A DNA stretch of 35,302 nucleotides, taken from positions 1 through 35,302 of the forward strand of contig CANNAM010000019.1 in assembly GCA_947502595.1 (NCBI GenBank), read 5' to 3'. Source of the stretch: an uncultured Marinicella sp. Its GTDB lineage: Bacteria > Pseudomonadota > Gammaproteobacteria > Xanthomonadales > Marinicellaceae. Numbering within the stretch: position 1 is the stretch's first letter; the number at the start of each line of letters is the position of its first letter. Both the position numbers and the translations under genes were made by a program. The notes under the pieces were generated by a model. The model was not told the origin of the DNA. It worked only from the letters and a program-made list of their open reading frames with translations, and did not search any database. Positions 24,558 through 32,331 of the stretch are shown here, piece by piece.

Positions 24558-25496
24558 CTAAACTTCATCTGAATCATGTTCAAAATCACTGTATAAATAG
24601 GTGCTCAAATAGCGTTCACCGGTGTCGGGCAACATGGCCAGTATGACAGAACCTGCAGCAGCACTTTTGGCTGTTTCAAGTGCAGCCGCAAACGTTGCAC
24701 CAGATGATATGCCACATAAAATACCTTCTTGTGATGCCAGTGCCAAGGAGGTTTGCTTGGCTTGGTGCTCGTCTATGGGAATTAATTGGTCGTAAATTTG
24801 TTGATTCATAACCTCTGCCACAAAGTCAGGTGTCCATCCTTGGAGTTTATGTGGACTCCATTCTTTGCCAGCCAACAACTGAGCTTCAACCGGTTCAGTG
24901 GCCACAATTTTGACTTCAGGACGCGCCACTTTTAGAACTTCACCGACACCCGTTATGGTGCCACCTGTGCCATAACCACTGACAAAATAATCCAATCTTT
25001 TACCGGCAAAATCCTGCAAAATTTCAGGGCCGGTGGTAGATCGATGGTAAGCTGGATTGGCTTCATTTTCAAACTGGCTGGCTAAAAACCAACCACGTTC
25101 AGCAGCCAACTCTCTGGCGAGTTTTACCATGCCTGAACCACGAGCAGCGGCAGGGGTTAAAATGACTTTGGCACCTAATGCACGCATCAATTTACGTCGT
25201 TCAACAGAAAAAGTTTCACTCATAACAGCTACAAATGGATAGCCTTTGGCTGCACATACCATGGCCAAAGCAATACCGGTATTGCCTGAGGTGGCTTCAA
25301 TCACCGTTTGTCCAGCTTGCAACTGGCCTTTGGCTTCGGCATCAAGAATGATGGCATAAGCCAAGCGGTCCTTAACTGAGGACAAGGGGTTGAAATATTC
25401 AGCTTTTACGTACATGTCAACATGGCTGGGTGCCAGTTGATTGATTTTAATGATTGGGGTGTTGCCTATGGTCTCTAATATGTTGTTGTAAATCAT
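24558..25496 (-). CDS. cysK: Cysteine synthase (O-acetylserine sulfhydrylase)
   Basis: A PLP enzyme that makes L-cysteine from O-acetylserine and sulfide. It has 312 residues. Lys42 in NPLSSVKDR binds PLP; the substrate loop EATSGNTGIA lies at 68-77, the phosphate-binding GTGGTITGVG at about 175-185, and the C-terminal region has GILCGISSGA and MLPDTGERYLST. These features fit the CysK/CysM family, with CysK favoured by the last motif. GAGAG lies seven bases before the ATG. It may help supply sulfur metabolism together with cysQ, but the two are 12 kb apart. Confidence 0.94.
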   Translation of the reverse strand: MIYNNILETIGNTPIIKINQLAPSHVDMYVKAEYFNPLSSVKDRLAYAIILDAEAKGQLQAGQTVIEATSGNTGIALAMVCAAKGYPFVAVMSETFSVERRKLMRALGAKVILTPAAARGSGMVKLARELAAERGWFLASQFENEANPAYHRSTTGPEILQDFAGKRLDYFVSGYGTGGTITGVGEVLKVARPEVKIVATEPVEAQLLAGKEWSPHKLQGWTPDFVAEVMNQQIYDQLIPIDEHQAKQTSLALASQEGILCGISSGATFAAALETAKSAAAGSVILAMLPDTGERYLSTYLYSDFEHDSDEV

Positions 25497-25750
25497 GCTG
25501 TTCTCTCAGTGTTTGCTTTAGGCTGCCAGTTTTTACATAACAGGTATTTTTCACCATTTTGAGTGAATAATAAATAAATTACAATCATTACAAATACAAA
25601 CCATGCAATCATTCCAGGCGGCTGATTTAATTCAGTTGCGCTTGACTTGAATAAATGACTTGCATTGCAGATAAAAAATGCGGCTTGTGGTGCGCTTGTT
25701 ATTAAAATACAATCACTGTAATTTTTTATTATTTTTGGGGGAAAAGACAT
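25493..25750 (-). CDS. Possible small membrane protein upstream of cysK
   Basis: An 85-codon frame ends in an ATGA overlap with the cysK start, which is the main argument for it. A hydrophobic segment (MIAWFVFVMIVIYLLF, residues 47-62) could span the membrane; an internal ATG at that point would give a 39-residue protein. There is no good ribosome site at either start, codon use is AT-rich, and the 5' part lies directly opposite the start of the small secreted-protein gene at 25750. It may be spurious. Confidence 0.3.
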   Translation of the reverse strand: MSFPPKIIKNYSDCILITSAPQAAFFICNASHLFKSSATELNQPPGMIAWFVFVMIVIYLLFTQNGEKYLLCKNWQPKANTERTA

Positions 25751-25994
25751 TGAAAAAATTTATTCTTGCCGGTTTATTGGCCAGTGGTGTGGTGTATGCA
25801 GAATTTCAGAAACCACTGCCATGACGGTGTTGATTCCTGATAGCCTGCCACTCAGTGAGACTAATTTACATCAACTGTTGGCTGGTGGCAGTGGTTGTGC
25901 GCCAGGAGATGATTGTGACCTAGGACCAGACAACCAAACTTCAGGCTGGTGGTTTTACTTCAACAGCACATCTGACTTGGTTGAATTGAATTGA
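25750..25994 (+). pseudogene. Small secreted protein, apparently frameshifted after its signal peptide
   Basis: From TTG 25750, behind a GGGGGAAAAG leader, the frame encodes a typical signal peptide, MKKFILAGLLASGVVYA, then only seven more residues before TGA 25822. One frame over, a 57-63 residue segment (ISETTAMTVLIPDSLPLSET..., with a CAPGDDCDLGP stretch and a TSGWWFYFN end) is open to TGA 25992-25994. A one-base indel near 25795-25803 would fuse them into one exported protein of about 80 residues. It may be a real inactivating mutation or a sequencing error. The second segment could also start on its own at ATG 25821, but would then lack an export signal. Confidence 0.5.
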
Positions 25995-26023
25995 TGCCTA
26001 TTGCAGTTTAATAACCAGCCAGC

Positions 26024-26052
26024 AAACCCAGTGTCCGCGCTGCACTGGGTTT
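26024..26052 (+). terminator. Hairpin after the frameshifted secreted-protein gene
   Basis: AAACCCAGTG and CACTGGGTTT form a perfect 10-bp stem with a 9-nt loop, 30 bases past the stop. The T-run is short (GGGTTTATG), so efficiency is uncertain. Confidence 0.65.
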
Positions 26053-26143
26053 ATGTGCGCTGAATCAGTACTTTTAGGCTGTGTGAGTGGCTGTGATTTG
26101 ATGCTAAACTATGTCCCAATATTTTATTGTATGGGCTTAATTT

Positions 26144-29100
26144 ATGTATTTAACCAGCAGCACAAAAATTGTTTCACTATTGGTCACATTGCTGATCGGT
26201 ATATCCACTTCAGCCAATGCGGAAACCAAGTTATTAAGGTTTGCTGACATCCATAAGGAGTTGGTGACTTTTGTATACGCCGGTGATATTTACACCGCCA
26301 ATATCAATACAGGTGAGGCCAAAAGGTTGACTTCCTTCACTGGTTTCGAAGCTTTTCCAAAATTCTCGAGAGATGGCAAAAAAATTGCCTTTTCTGCTGA
26401 GTACACGGGCTCTAGGCAAGTGTATGTGATGGCTGTTGATGGCAGCGATTTAACCCAACTAACTTGGTACAACGATGTAGGCCCTATGCCACCAAGGGGC
26501 GGTTTTGATTACCGGATTTTAGATTGGTCTGCTGACAATAAAAACATTTTGGTAAGGGCCAATCGTTTGCCTTGGGGTGAGCGCATGGGTCAACCCCATT
26601 GGATTCCCGTAGCAGGCGGTATGGAGCAACCATTGGCGGTTCCTGAAACTGGTGGTGGCATGTTATCACCTGATGGTACGAAGTTTGTCTACACCCCGAT
26701 TGATCGAGAATTCAGAACCTGGAAACGTTACCGAGGCGGCCGTGCTCAAGATGTGTGGGTTTATGATTTGCTGGCCGACAGCAGTGAGCAGCTAACCACC
26801 CATGTTGCCACCGATCATCAGCCGGTTTGGGTCGGTGATGAGATTTATTTTATCAGTGACCGCGACTACCATTTGAACCTGTATAAATATGTTGCCGGTG
26901 GTGAAGCCATAAAAGTGACTGACCACGATGAGTTTGATTCATTGTGGGCATCAGCAGGACCAGATGCCATTGTGTATGAGAATGGTGGTTCTTTGTGGCG
27001 CTATGACCCTGCCACATCAACGTCCAAGAAGCTGGTAATCAACATCACTGCCAATCAAGAAAATTTGTTGCCGCAACGCAAAAATGTCAAAGATTATGTT
27101 GAATCCATGGACCTTTCACCTGATGGCAAGCGTGTGGCTGTAGCTGCGCGAGGTGAGTTATTTTCAGTGCCGGCTGAAAACGGTGAAATTCACAACCTCA
27201 GCAACAGCCCGGATGCCAGAGAAATGGCTGTTGCTTGGTCACCTGATGGGGCGTATTTGGCTTACTTAAGTGATGCATCTGGTGAGTATGAAGTGTATAT
27301 TAAGGCAGTTAAGACCGGCCAGGTCACGCGAATCACCAATGATGGCGGGGTGTGGCGTTATCCACCGGTTTGGTCACCTGACAGCCAAAACATTGCTTAC
27401 TCAGACACCAATCAAACTTTGTGGTCGGTAAACATTAAAACCAAAAAGCCACAAAAATTAGACCGTTCTAAACGCAATGACATTGAAGACTATAGTTGGT
27501 CACCAGACAGCCTATGGTTGGTCTATACCAAAACAGAAGTCAGTGGCTACAGCTCGGTATTTGCATACGGTTTCAAAGACCAACAAGTCAAGCGCTTAAC
27601 CAGCCAAGCTTTCAATGATTTCTCGCCAGTATTCAGTTCCGATGGTCATTACCTGTTTTTCTTATCTAACCGTGATTACAACCTGTCTTTCAGCAGTTAT
27701 GAATTCAATTACCTGTACCACCAAGCCACCCGTGTATATGCCGCAGCGTTGAATGATCAAGTGCCTGTTTTGTATCCGTTTGCTGATGATGGCATCACCA
27801 AAGCAACAGCAGCTGAAGAGCAAGGCAGTGATAAGGCTGACAGCAAAGCTGAAACAGTGCGTGTTAACTTACAAGTGCAAGGTTTTGATCAAAGAATTCG
27901 AGCCTTGCCAGGCGCAGCAGGTAATTACTTTAATTTGCAGACCCATGGCAAATCAGTGTTTGTCAGCCAAAACAGTGAAAGTGGTAATACAATTAAAGTC
28001 ATTGATCTGGACCAAGCTGACGAGCCCAAAGTGGTGTTGGCAGGCAGTGGGAACTATGTGTTATCAGCCGATGGCGAACACATGTTGGTTAAACAAGGTG
28101 AAAATTATGCTGTGATTGCGGCCAAAGCCGATCAAAAGCTAACCGACAATAAGTTGGACTTGGCGCACTTAACCATGAAAATTGACCCCAAAGTTGAATG
28201 GCGTCAAATGTACACCGATGCCTGGCGTATCCTGCGTGATTGGTTTTATGACCCAGGTATGCATGGCAATGATTGGCAAGCCATACATGATAAATATTTA
28301 CCCATGGCTGCAGCGGCCACTCATCGCACCGATTTGGACTATGTATTTGGTGAAATAGCTGGTGAGATGAATGCCGGCCATATTTATGTTAATGCTGGAG
28401 ACCAACCAACGGTAAAAAGACAGGCCAATGGTTTATTGGGTGCGGAATTCAAACAACACCGCAGTGGCTATTTCGAAATCACTCACATCATGGCTGGTGA
28501 GAATTGGACTGCAGACCGCCGTTCCCCGTTGACTGAAGCTGGGGTAAAAGCAAAAGTAGGTGATTTTGTGCTTGCCATCAATGGCCACAGCACCAAAGGT
28601 GTGGCGAACATTTATCAATTGCTGGAACACACCGCTGATCGAACCATCAGCCTAACCTTGAATGACACTGCCAAAACCAAAGGTTCGTGGCAGGTTCATG
28701 TGAAACCCATCACTTCAGAAAGCCAGCTCAGGTATTTTAACTGGGTTGAGTCGCGCAGGGCCATGGTGGATGAATTGTCTGGTGGGCGGATTGGTTATGT
28801 TCATCTGCCCAATACAGCAGGTGATGGCAACCGTGAATTGTTCAAACAAATGTTGCCTCAAATAAATAAAGATGCTTTGATCATCGATGACCGCTACAAC
28901 GGTGGTGGATTTATTCCTGACCGCATGATTGAACTGCTGTCTCGCAAAACCATGAACTACTGGCAACGCCGTGGTTTAGATTTAGACAGCAACGCCACAC
29001 CACTGATTGCCCACGACGGCCCCAAAGTGATGTTAACCAATGGCCAATCCAGTTCAGGTGGTGATGCCTTGCCGTATTATTTCCGTAAAGCAGGACTAGG

Positions 29101-29392
29101 CAAAATCATTGGCACCCGAACTTGGGGTGGATTGATTGGTATCAGTGGTAATCCAGGTTTGGCAGACGGTGGCTCTATATTGGCTTCCACCTTTCGCTTT
29201 ATGGACACCGAAGGCAATTGGGCAGTTGAAAATGAAGGCGTGGCGCCTGATATTGAAGTGATTGATCGACCTGAGCTGATTGCAGCCGGTAAAGACCCTT
29301 CAATTGAACGTGCAGTTGAAGAACTGCTGAAAGATTTGCCGGAAAATCCGCGCAAACTGATCAAGTCGCCACCAGCACCAAGCGATTTTTAA
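26144..29392 (+). CDS. Periplasmic tricorn-like S41 peptidase
   Basis: The product has 1082 residues, the size of tricorn-core proteases. A signal peptide (1-26, ending ISTSANA) places it in the periplasm. A TolB/WD40-like propeller fills about 30-560, with repeated SPDGK/SPDS units (e.g. DLSPDGKRVAVAA, VAWSPDGAYLAYLSD, VWSPDSQNIAYSD). Next come a tricorn C1 region (about 680-750; His746 in MNAGHIYV), a PDZ domain (about 755-850, SPLTEAGVKAKVGDFVLAING) and the S41 core with DDRYNGGGFIPDRM and TNGQSSSGGDALPYYF, the nucleophile probably Ser971, plus GTRTWGGLIG. It likely degrades peptides in the envelope. Substrates are unknown. It stands alone, followed by a strong hairpin. Confidence 0.93.
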   Translation: MYLTSSTKIVSLLVTLLIGISTSANAETKLLRFADIHKELVTFVYAGDIYTANINTGEAKRLTSFTGFEAFPKFSRDGKKIAFSAEYTGSRQVYVMAVDGSDLTQLTWYNDVGPMPPRGGFDYRILDWSADNKNILVRANRLPWGERMGQPHWIPVAGGMEQPLAVPETGGGMLSPDGTKFVYTPIDREFRTWKRYRGGRAQDVWVYDLLADSSEQLTTHVATDHQPVWVGDEIYFISDRDYHLNLYKYVAGGEAIKVTDHDEFDSLWASAGPDAIVYENGGSLWRYDPATSTSKKLVINITANQENLLPQRKNVKDYVESMDLSPDGKRVAVAARGELFSVPAENGEIHNLSNSPDAREMAVAWSPDGAYLAYLSDASGEYEVYIKAVKTGQVTRITNDGGVWRYPPVWSPDSQNIAYSDTNQTLWSVNIKTKKPQKLDRSKRNDIEDYSWSPDSLWLVYTKTEVSGYSSVFAYGFKDQQVKRLTSQAFNDFSPVFSSDGHYLFFLSNRDYNLSFSSYEFNYLYHQATRVYAAALNDQVPVLYPFADDGITKATAAEEQGSDKADSKAETVRVNLQVQGFDQRIRALPGAAGNYFNLQTHGKSVFVSQNSESGNTIKVIDLDQADEPKVVLAGSGNYVLSADGEHMLVKQGENYAVIAAKADQKLTDNKLDLAHLTMKIDPKVEWRQMYTDAWRILRDWFYDPGMHGNDWQAIHDKYLPMAAAATHRTDLDYVFGEIAGEMNAGHIYVNAGDQPTVKRQANGLLGAEFKQHRSGYFEITHIMAGENWTADRRSPLTEAGVKAKVGDFVLAINGHSTKGVANIYQLLEHTADRTISLTLNDTAKTKGSWQVHVKPITSESQLRYFNWVESRRAMVDELSGGRIGYVHLPNTAGDGNRELFKQMLPQINKDALIIDDRYNGGGFIPDRMIELLSRKTMNYWQRRGLDLDSNATPLIAHDGPKVMLTNGQSSSGGDALPYYFRKAGLGKIIGTRTWGGLIGISGNPGLADGGSILASTFRFMDTEGNWAVENEGVAPDIEVIDRPELIAAGKDPSIERAVEELLKDLPENPRKLIKSPPAPSDF

Positions 29393-29416
29393 GGACTTGA
29401 ATTTAAGTTGCAGTCA

Positions 29417-29444
29417 TCATTGAGGCCATCACAGGCCTCAATGA
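29417..29444 (+). terminator. Hairpin after the tricorn-like protease
   Basis: TCATTGAGGCC and GGCCTCAATGA form a perfect 11-bp stem around a six-base loop, 25 bases past the stop. There is no T-run after it, so it may be an mRNA 3'-end stabiliser or a Rho-assisted stop as much as an intrinsic terminator. Confidence 0.6.
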
Positions 29445-29466
29445 TTCAGCTGTGGTTAATTTGGTA

Positions 29467-29480
29467 GGCATTATAATGCC
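29467..29480. promoter_or_regulatory. 14-bp palindrome containing a TATAAT box
   Basis: GGCATTATAATGCC is a perfect palindrome, and its centre holds TATAAT (29472-29477), 27 bases before the ATG of the small basic protein. It could be its -10 box with an overlapping operator. No convincing -35 was found. Confidence 0.45.
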
Positions 29481-29503
29481 ACTGATTTAAACTGGAGCGC
29501 TGT

Positions 29504-29683
29504 ATGCAATCAAAGAAACGGCGAAATTGGGTTGCTAATGCCGACATCATGAGAAAAGGTGGCGTGCATGAAAAATCCAATAAAGCCAAACGACAAAAAG
29601 ACAAACAAGCCTTTAAGCGAAAATTCAGAGCCGAGCAATTCGGCTCTTTTCGTTGCTACCTAACAACAGTTTTTATCACCTAA
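29504..29683 (+). CDS. Small highly basic protein with a terminator-like hairpin inside its reading frame
   Basis: This 59-residue ORF encodes MQSKKRRNWVANADIMRKGG, followed by Lys/Arg-rich helix-like sequence (HEKSNKAKRQKDKQAFKRK) and then a less basic tail. About a third of the residues are Lys or Arg, as in RNA- or ribosome-binding proteins. ACTGGAG lies upstream (GGAG about 7 bases before ATG). The hairpin at 29627-29650 falls in codons 42-49, ahead of the TAA, so most transcripts might end without a stop codon. The coding part before the hairpin looks real. I do not recognise the family; the logic resembles ArfA, but the sequence does not. Confidence 0.55.
   Translation: MQSKKRRNWVANADIMRKGGVHEKSNKAKRQKDKQAFKRKFRAEQFGSFRCYLTTVFIT
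29627..29650 (+). terminator. Terminator-like hairpin inside the 59-codon ORF
   Basis: AGAGCCGA and TCGGCTCT form a perfect 8-bp stem with a 5-base loop, followed by TTTT, about 31 bases ahead of the ORF's stop codon. Its position inside coding sequence is unusual. Confidence 0.6.
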
Positions 29684-29902
29684 TCTAAGTCCTGTTCAAT
29701 GTACAACTGAAGCTGTCTAAGTAACAATGAATCATACACCTGCGGCCAACTTCAGCTTTTGATTGATGTAAAGTAGCAGATGACCTAGAACCACAAGACC
29801 AGCTCTGCGGCAAATACACTGAACCTACACTTAACCAGCATTCAGCTGAATTGTTAAACTGAGCACAAACGGTAAAAAATATATTATGCTGCCAGCAACT
29901 GT
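29684..29902. other. Gene-free stretch before the small membrane protein
   Basis: No open frame of note, RNA gene or repeat was recognised in this stretch. Together with the promoter that follows it makes a gap of 313 bases. Confidence 0.5.
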
Positions 29903-29931
29903 TTGAAATTATTAATCTTTTGTGGTGTAAT
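29903..29931 (+). promoter_or_regulatory. Promoter of the 29997 membrane-protein gene
   Basis: TTGAAA (29903-29908) and TGTAAT (29926-29931) are exactly 17 bases apart. Transcription would start near 29938, about 60 bases before ATG 29997, which has a clear AGAGGA ribosome site. Confidence 0.6.
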
Positions 29932-29996
29932 CATCTCAAGGAAAGCGGGTGCATTTAACCGGCTAAAAATAATAACGATTTAAAGAGGAAACTATC

Positions 29997-30452
29997 ATGC
30001 GCGTAGCAGCAGGTGTCATATTAATTATTGCAGCCATTTTCAACTTGGTTGCAGCATTGGGTTATTTGGCTGGTGGGGCAGCCACTTCTGGCGTGGCCAG
30101 CATGACCGATTCGGCCTATGTTCAAGGTCAAGAGTTAACCACCGAAGAAAAAGCCCAACTTAAGAAAGTAAAAGATGAAATTGGCGGTTCCGGTATTGGC
30201 TTCTTGGCTTTTGGAGTGTATTTATTGGTCAGTGTGGGCATCATGATTGCAGGGGCAGTCTTCCTGTTTCAGGATAAAAAGCCACAGTTCATTATGATAG
30301 CAGGAGGTATGGCCATTGTGGCAGAAGTCATTGGGATACTGATCACTGCTTTTGGGGTGACCAATGTTTTGGGTTTGGTTGGTGGCGCATTGGCGATCAT
30401 CGCTGCAAAGTCCATGAACGGTGGTGTGGTGCCACCTGTAGAAGTCGAATAA
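29997..30452 (+). CDS. Small four-helix membrane protein of unknown function
   Basis: The product has 151 residues with four hydrophobic segments at about 4-27, 65-90, 97-118 and 122-138, so it is an inner-membrane protein. A charged loop (about 42-60, ELTTEEKAQLKKVKDEIGG) separates the first two. The C-terminus has VVPPVEVE. No conserved catalytic motif was recognised. The ATG has an excellent AAAGAGGA site. Only 33 bases separate its stop from the ABC permease start, so it could be cotranscribed with the transporter; a hairpin lies at that junction. Confidence 0.78.
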   Translation: MRVAAGVILIIAAIFNLVAALGYLAGGAATSGVASMTDSAYVQGQELTTEEKAQLKKVKDEIGGSGIGFLAFGVYLLVSVGIMIAGAVFLFQDKKPQFIMIAGGMAIVAEVIGILITAFGVTNVLGLVGGALAIIAAKSMNGGVVPPVEVE

Positions 30453-30478
30453 TCTTTTGTTCAGCAAGCCCATGAAAA

Positions 30479-30502
30479 AGCCGCAATGACTGCATTGCGG
30501 CT
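30479..30502 (+). promoter_or_regulatory. Hairpin enclosing the ABC permease start codon
   Basis: AGCCGCAATG and CATTGCGGCT form a perfect 10-bp stem with an ACTG loop. The permease ATG (30486-30488) is the last three bases of the left arm. Read on the minus strand it is followed by TTTTT, so it may also be an intrinsic terminator in that direction. Confidence 0.55.
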
Positions 30503-31310
30503 GGCAACTGTAAAGGTACTGGTACGCCATGATGTGTACTATGCTTTAAGGAGCACCAGAGGCTTATTGTTTTTGGTGTTTTTTGCAGTTTTTTGGTTGT
30601 GGCTGTTTTCCAAGTTAGCAGGTGGCGGCGCCCAATGGTTGGCCAATCCTGAAGGCAGTTTCATAATTGGTTGGTTGTTTGATCCACAGATTGCCAAGTC
30701 ATTATTTGTAAATCGCTCAGCCACTTTATCTGCATTCTTCTTATTGGCTGTTTCTACAGTGCCGATGTTTGTGTTGTTTGCTGCCAGTGATCAGACTGCC
30801 AATGACATTGGCAGTAAATATTTGCGGTTTTTAACCCCGCGCTGTAATCGCATTGAAATTTATGTTGCCAGATTTATTGGTGCCACAGTATTGGTGGCTG
30901 GTGCTTATATTGCCATTACTTTGATTGCAACTTTGATGGCTGTGTGGGTCGATCAAGTGTCTTTCGTTGCGGTGCTGGCTGATGCTCTGTTGGTGATGCT
31001 GTCATTGATTGTTTATGCATTGCCATTCATTGCTTTGATGTCATTGTGCTCAGTGGTGGTAGGCTCAGCTGGGTTATCGGCTTTGGTTGGAATCAGTGTG
31101 TATGTGGTGGTGTTGGTGGTTGTGGCAGTGGTTGGTATCAATCTGCCAACAGTTGCTGATACTGTGGCTTACCTGATACCCAATGCAACCAAGCCATTGG
31201 TACTTCGATTACAGTGGTCCTCATTAATACAAACTTTAATGATTGTGCCTGTCTATATTTTGGTTTATGGGCTTATAGGTTGGCGAATTTTTGCTCGGCG
31301 GGATATATAA
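30486..31310 (+). CDS. ABC-2-type transporter permease
   Basis: The 274-residue membrane subunit has about six hydrophobic spans and an N-terminal KVLVRHDVYYALRSTRG segment typical of ABC-2 permeases ahead of helix 1. The CRNRIEIYVARFIGA-like stretch (CNRIEIYVARFIGATVL, about 120-136) matches the intracellular coupling region common to NosY-type permeases. It is directly followed, without a gap, by its ATPase gene. There is no Shine-Dalgarno; a five-codon ORF (ATG 30472, MKKPQ) ends over its ATG in ATGA and may couple translation. Substrate unknown. Confidence 0.87.
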   Translation: MTALRLATVKVLVRHDVYYALRSTRGLLFLVFFAVFWLWLFSKLAGGGAQWLANPEGSFIIGWLFDPQIAKSLFVNRSATLSAFFLLAVSTVPMFVLFAASDQTANDIGSKYLRFLTPRCNRIEIYVARFIGATVLVAGAYIAITLIATLMAVWVDQVSFVAVLADALLVMLSLIVYALPFIALMSLCSVVVGSAGLSALVGISVYVVVLVVVAVVGINLPTVADTVAYLIPNATKPLVLRLQWSSLIQTLMIVPVYILVYGLIGWRIFARRDI

Positions 31311-32234
31311 ATGAGTCAAACTGTTATCAGTACCAGCAACTTAGCAAAAAACTTTGGTGCCAATCAAGCCCTTAAATCTGTGAGTTTAACAGTAGAAAAG
31401 GGCACAACTACAGGTTTGGTGGGGCCTAATGGTGCCGGTAAAACCACCTTGTTCTCCTTGTTATGCGGTTTTCTTAAGCCAACCAATGGTGACATCAAAG
31501 TATTGGGCCACAACCCTGACAGTCCAGTCATTCGCAGTCAGGTAGCCATACTGCCACAAGACGCTGCTTTGTTGAAGTCCTTACCGGTAATTAAGCAACT
31601 GTCGATGTTAGCTGAATTACAAGGTATGTCACAAAGTGCAGCCAGAAGTGAAGCGGTGCGGGTGCTTAAAGCAGTTAATTTACTGGATGCAGGCAATCAA
31701 ATACCAGAGCGACTCAGTCATGGTATGCTCAAACGTGTGCTCATAGCCCAGGCGTTTTTAGGCAGCCCTGAGTTGATTATGTTGGATGAACCGACTGCTG
31801 GTTTAGACCCCAACACCAGCGATGCCATCAAGGCACTGATTCGTAAAATGTCAGCCAGTTGTACCATCATCATCAGTTCGCATAATTTAGCAGTAATAGA
31901 GGATTTATGCCAACAAATCATCATTTTGAAAAAAGGTGAATTGTATGCCCATCAAGCAGTCGCAGAGTTGACAGGCAGAACCAAAGCCTTGACGTTTAAA
32001 CTTGAAGCAGACCCAACTGACAACATCGCTGATATATTCAAATCAATTAGCGCAGTCACAGCAGTCAAAACGGGACAACCTGGCCAACATCGTTTGGTGG
32101 TGTATTTTAATGAGCAACAAGATCCCATGGTAGAAGTGGAAATCATCAAGTGTTTAGCAATGGCTGGTGTTCAATACCGCGAAATGGTGCGTGGTGAACG
32201 GTTACAAGACTCCGTAGCTGATCGCACATTATAA
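31311..32234 (+). CDS. ABC transporter ATP-binding protein
   Basis: The 307-residue ATPase subunit of the exporter-type ABC-2 system energises the permease upstream. It has Walker A GPNGAGKTT (38-46), Q-loop LPQD (81-84), signature LSHGM (135-139, with H for the usual G and Gly-Met after it), Walker B LIMLDE (155-160), D-loop GLDP, and switch His191 (SSHNL). About 90 C-terminal residues beyond the NBD resemble the extension seen in NosF/CcmA-like proteins. The gene abuts the permease stop. What it moves is not evident: a nearby cytochrome, Cu or polysaccharide gene set is lacking. Confidence 0.94.
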   Translation: MSQTVISTSNLAKNFGANQALKSVSLTVEKGTTTGLVGPNGAGKTTLFSLLCGFLKPTNGDIKVLGHNPDSPVIRSQVAILPQDAALLKSLPVIKQLSMLAELQGMSQSAARSEAVRVLKAVNLLDAGNQIPERLSHGMLKRVLIAQAFLGSPELIMLDEPTAGLDPNTSDAIKALIRKMSASCTIIISSHNLAVIEDLCQQIIILKKGELYAHQAVAELTGRTKALTFKLEADPTDNIADIFKSISAVTAVKTGQPGQHRLVVYFNEQQDPMVEVEIIKCLAMAGVQYREMVRGERLQDSVADRTL

Positions 32235-32331
32235 GCACTGACTGTATTGCAGTGACCTGTTGTTTTAAGTAGATTACTGCTCTTTAGCAGCTGTATATTT
32301 GGTAGACTGTGATTTTTACCTGAATCATCAA

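Noticed and set aside
26053-26247. 64-codon open frame before the tricorn-like gene
   Set aside because: Overlaps the signal-peptide region of the protease in another frame and has no ribosome site; begins inside a terminator hairpin.
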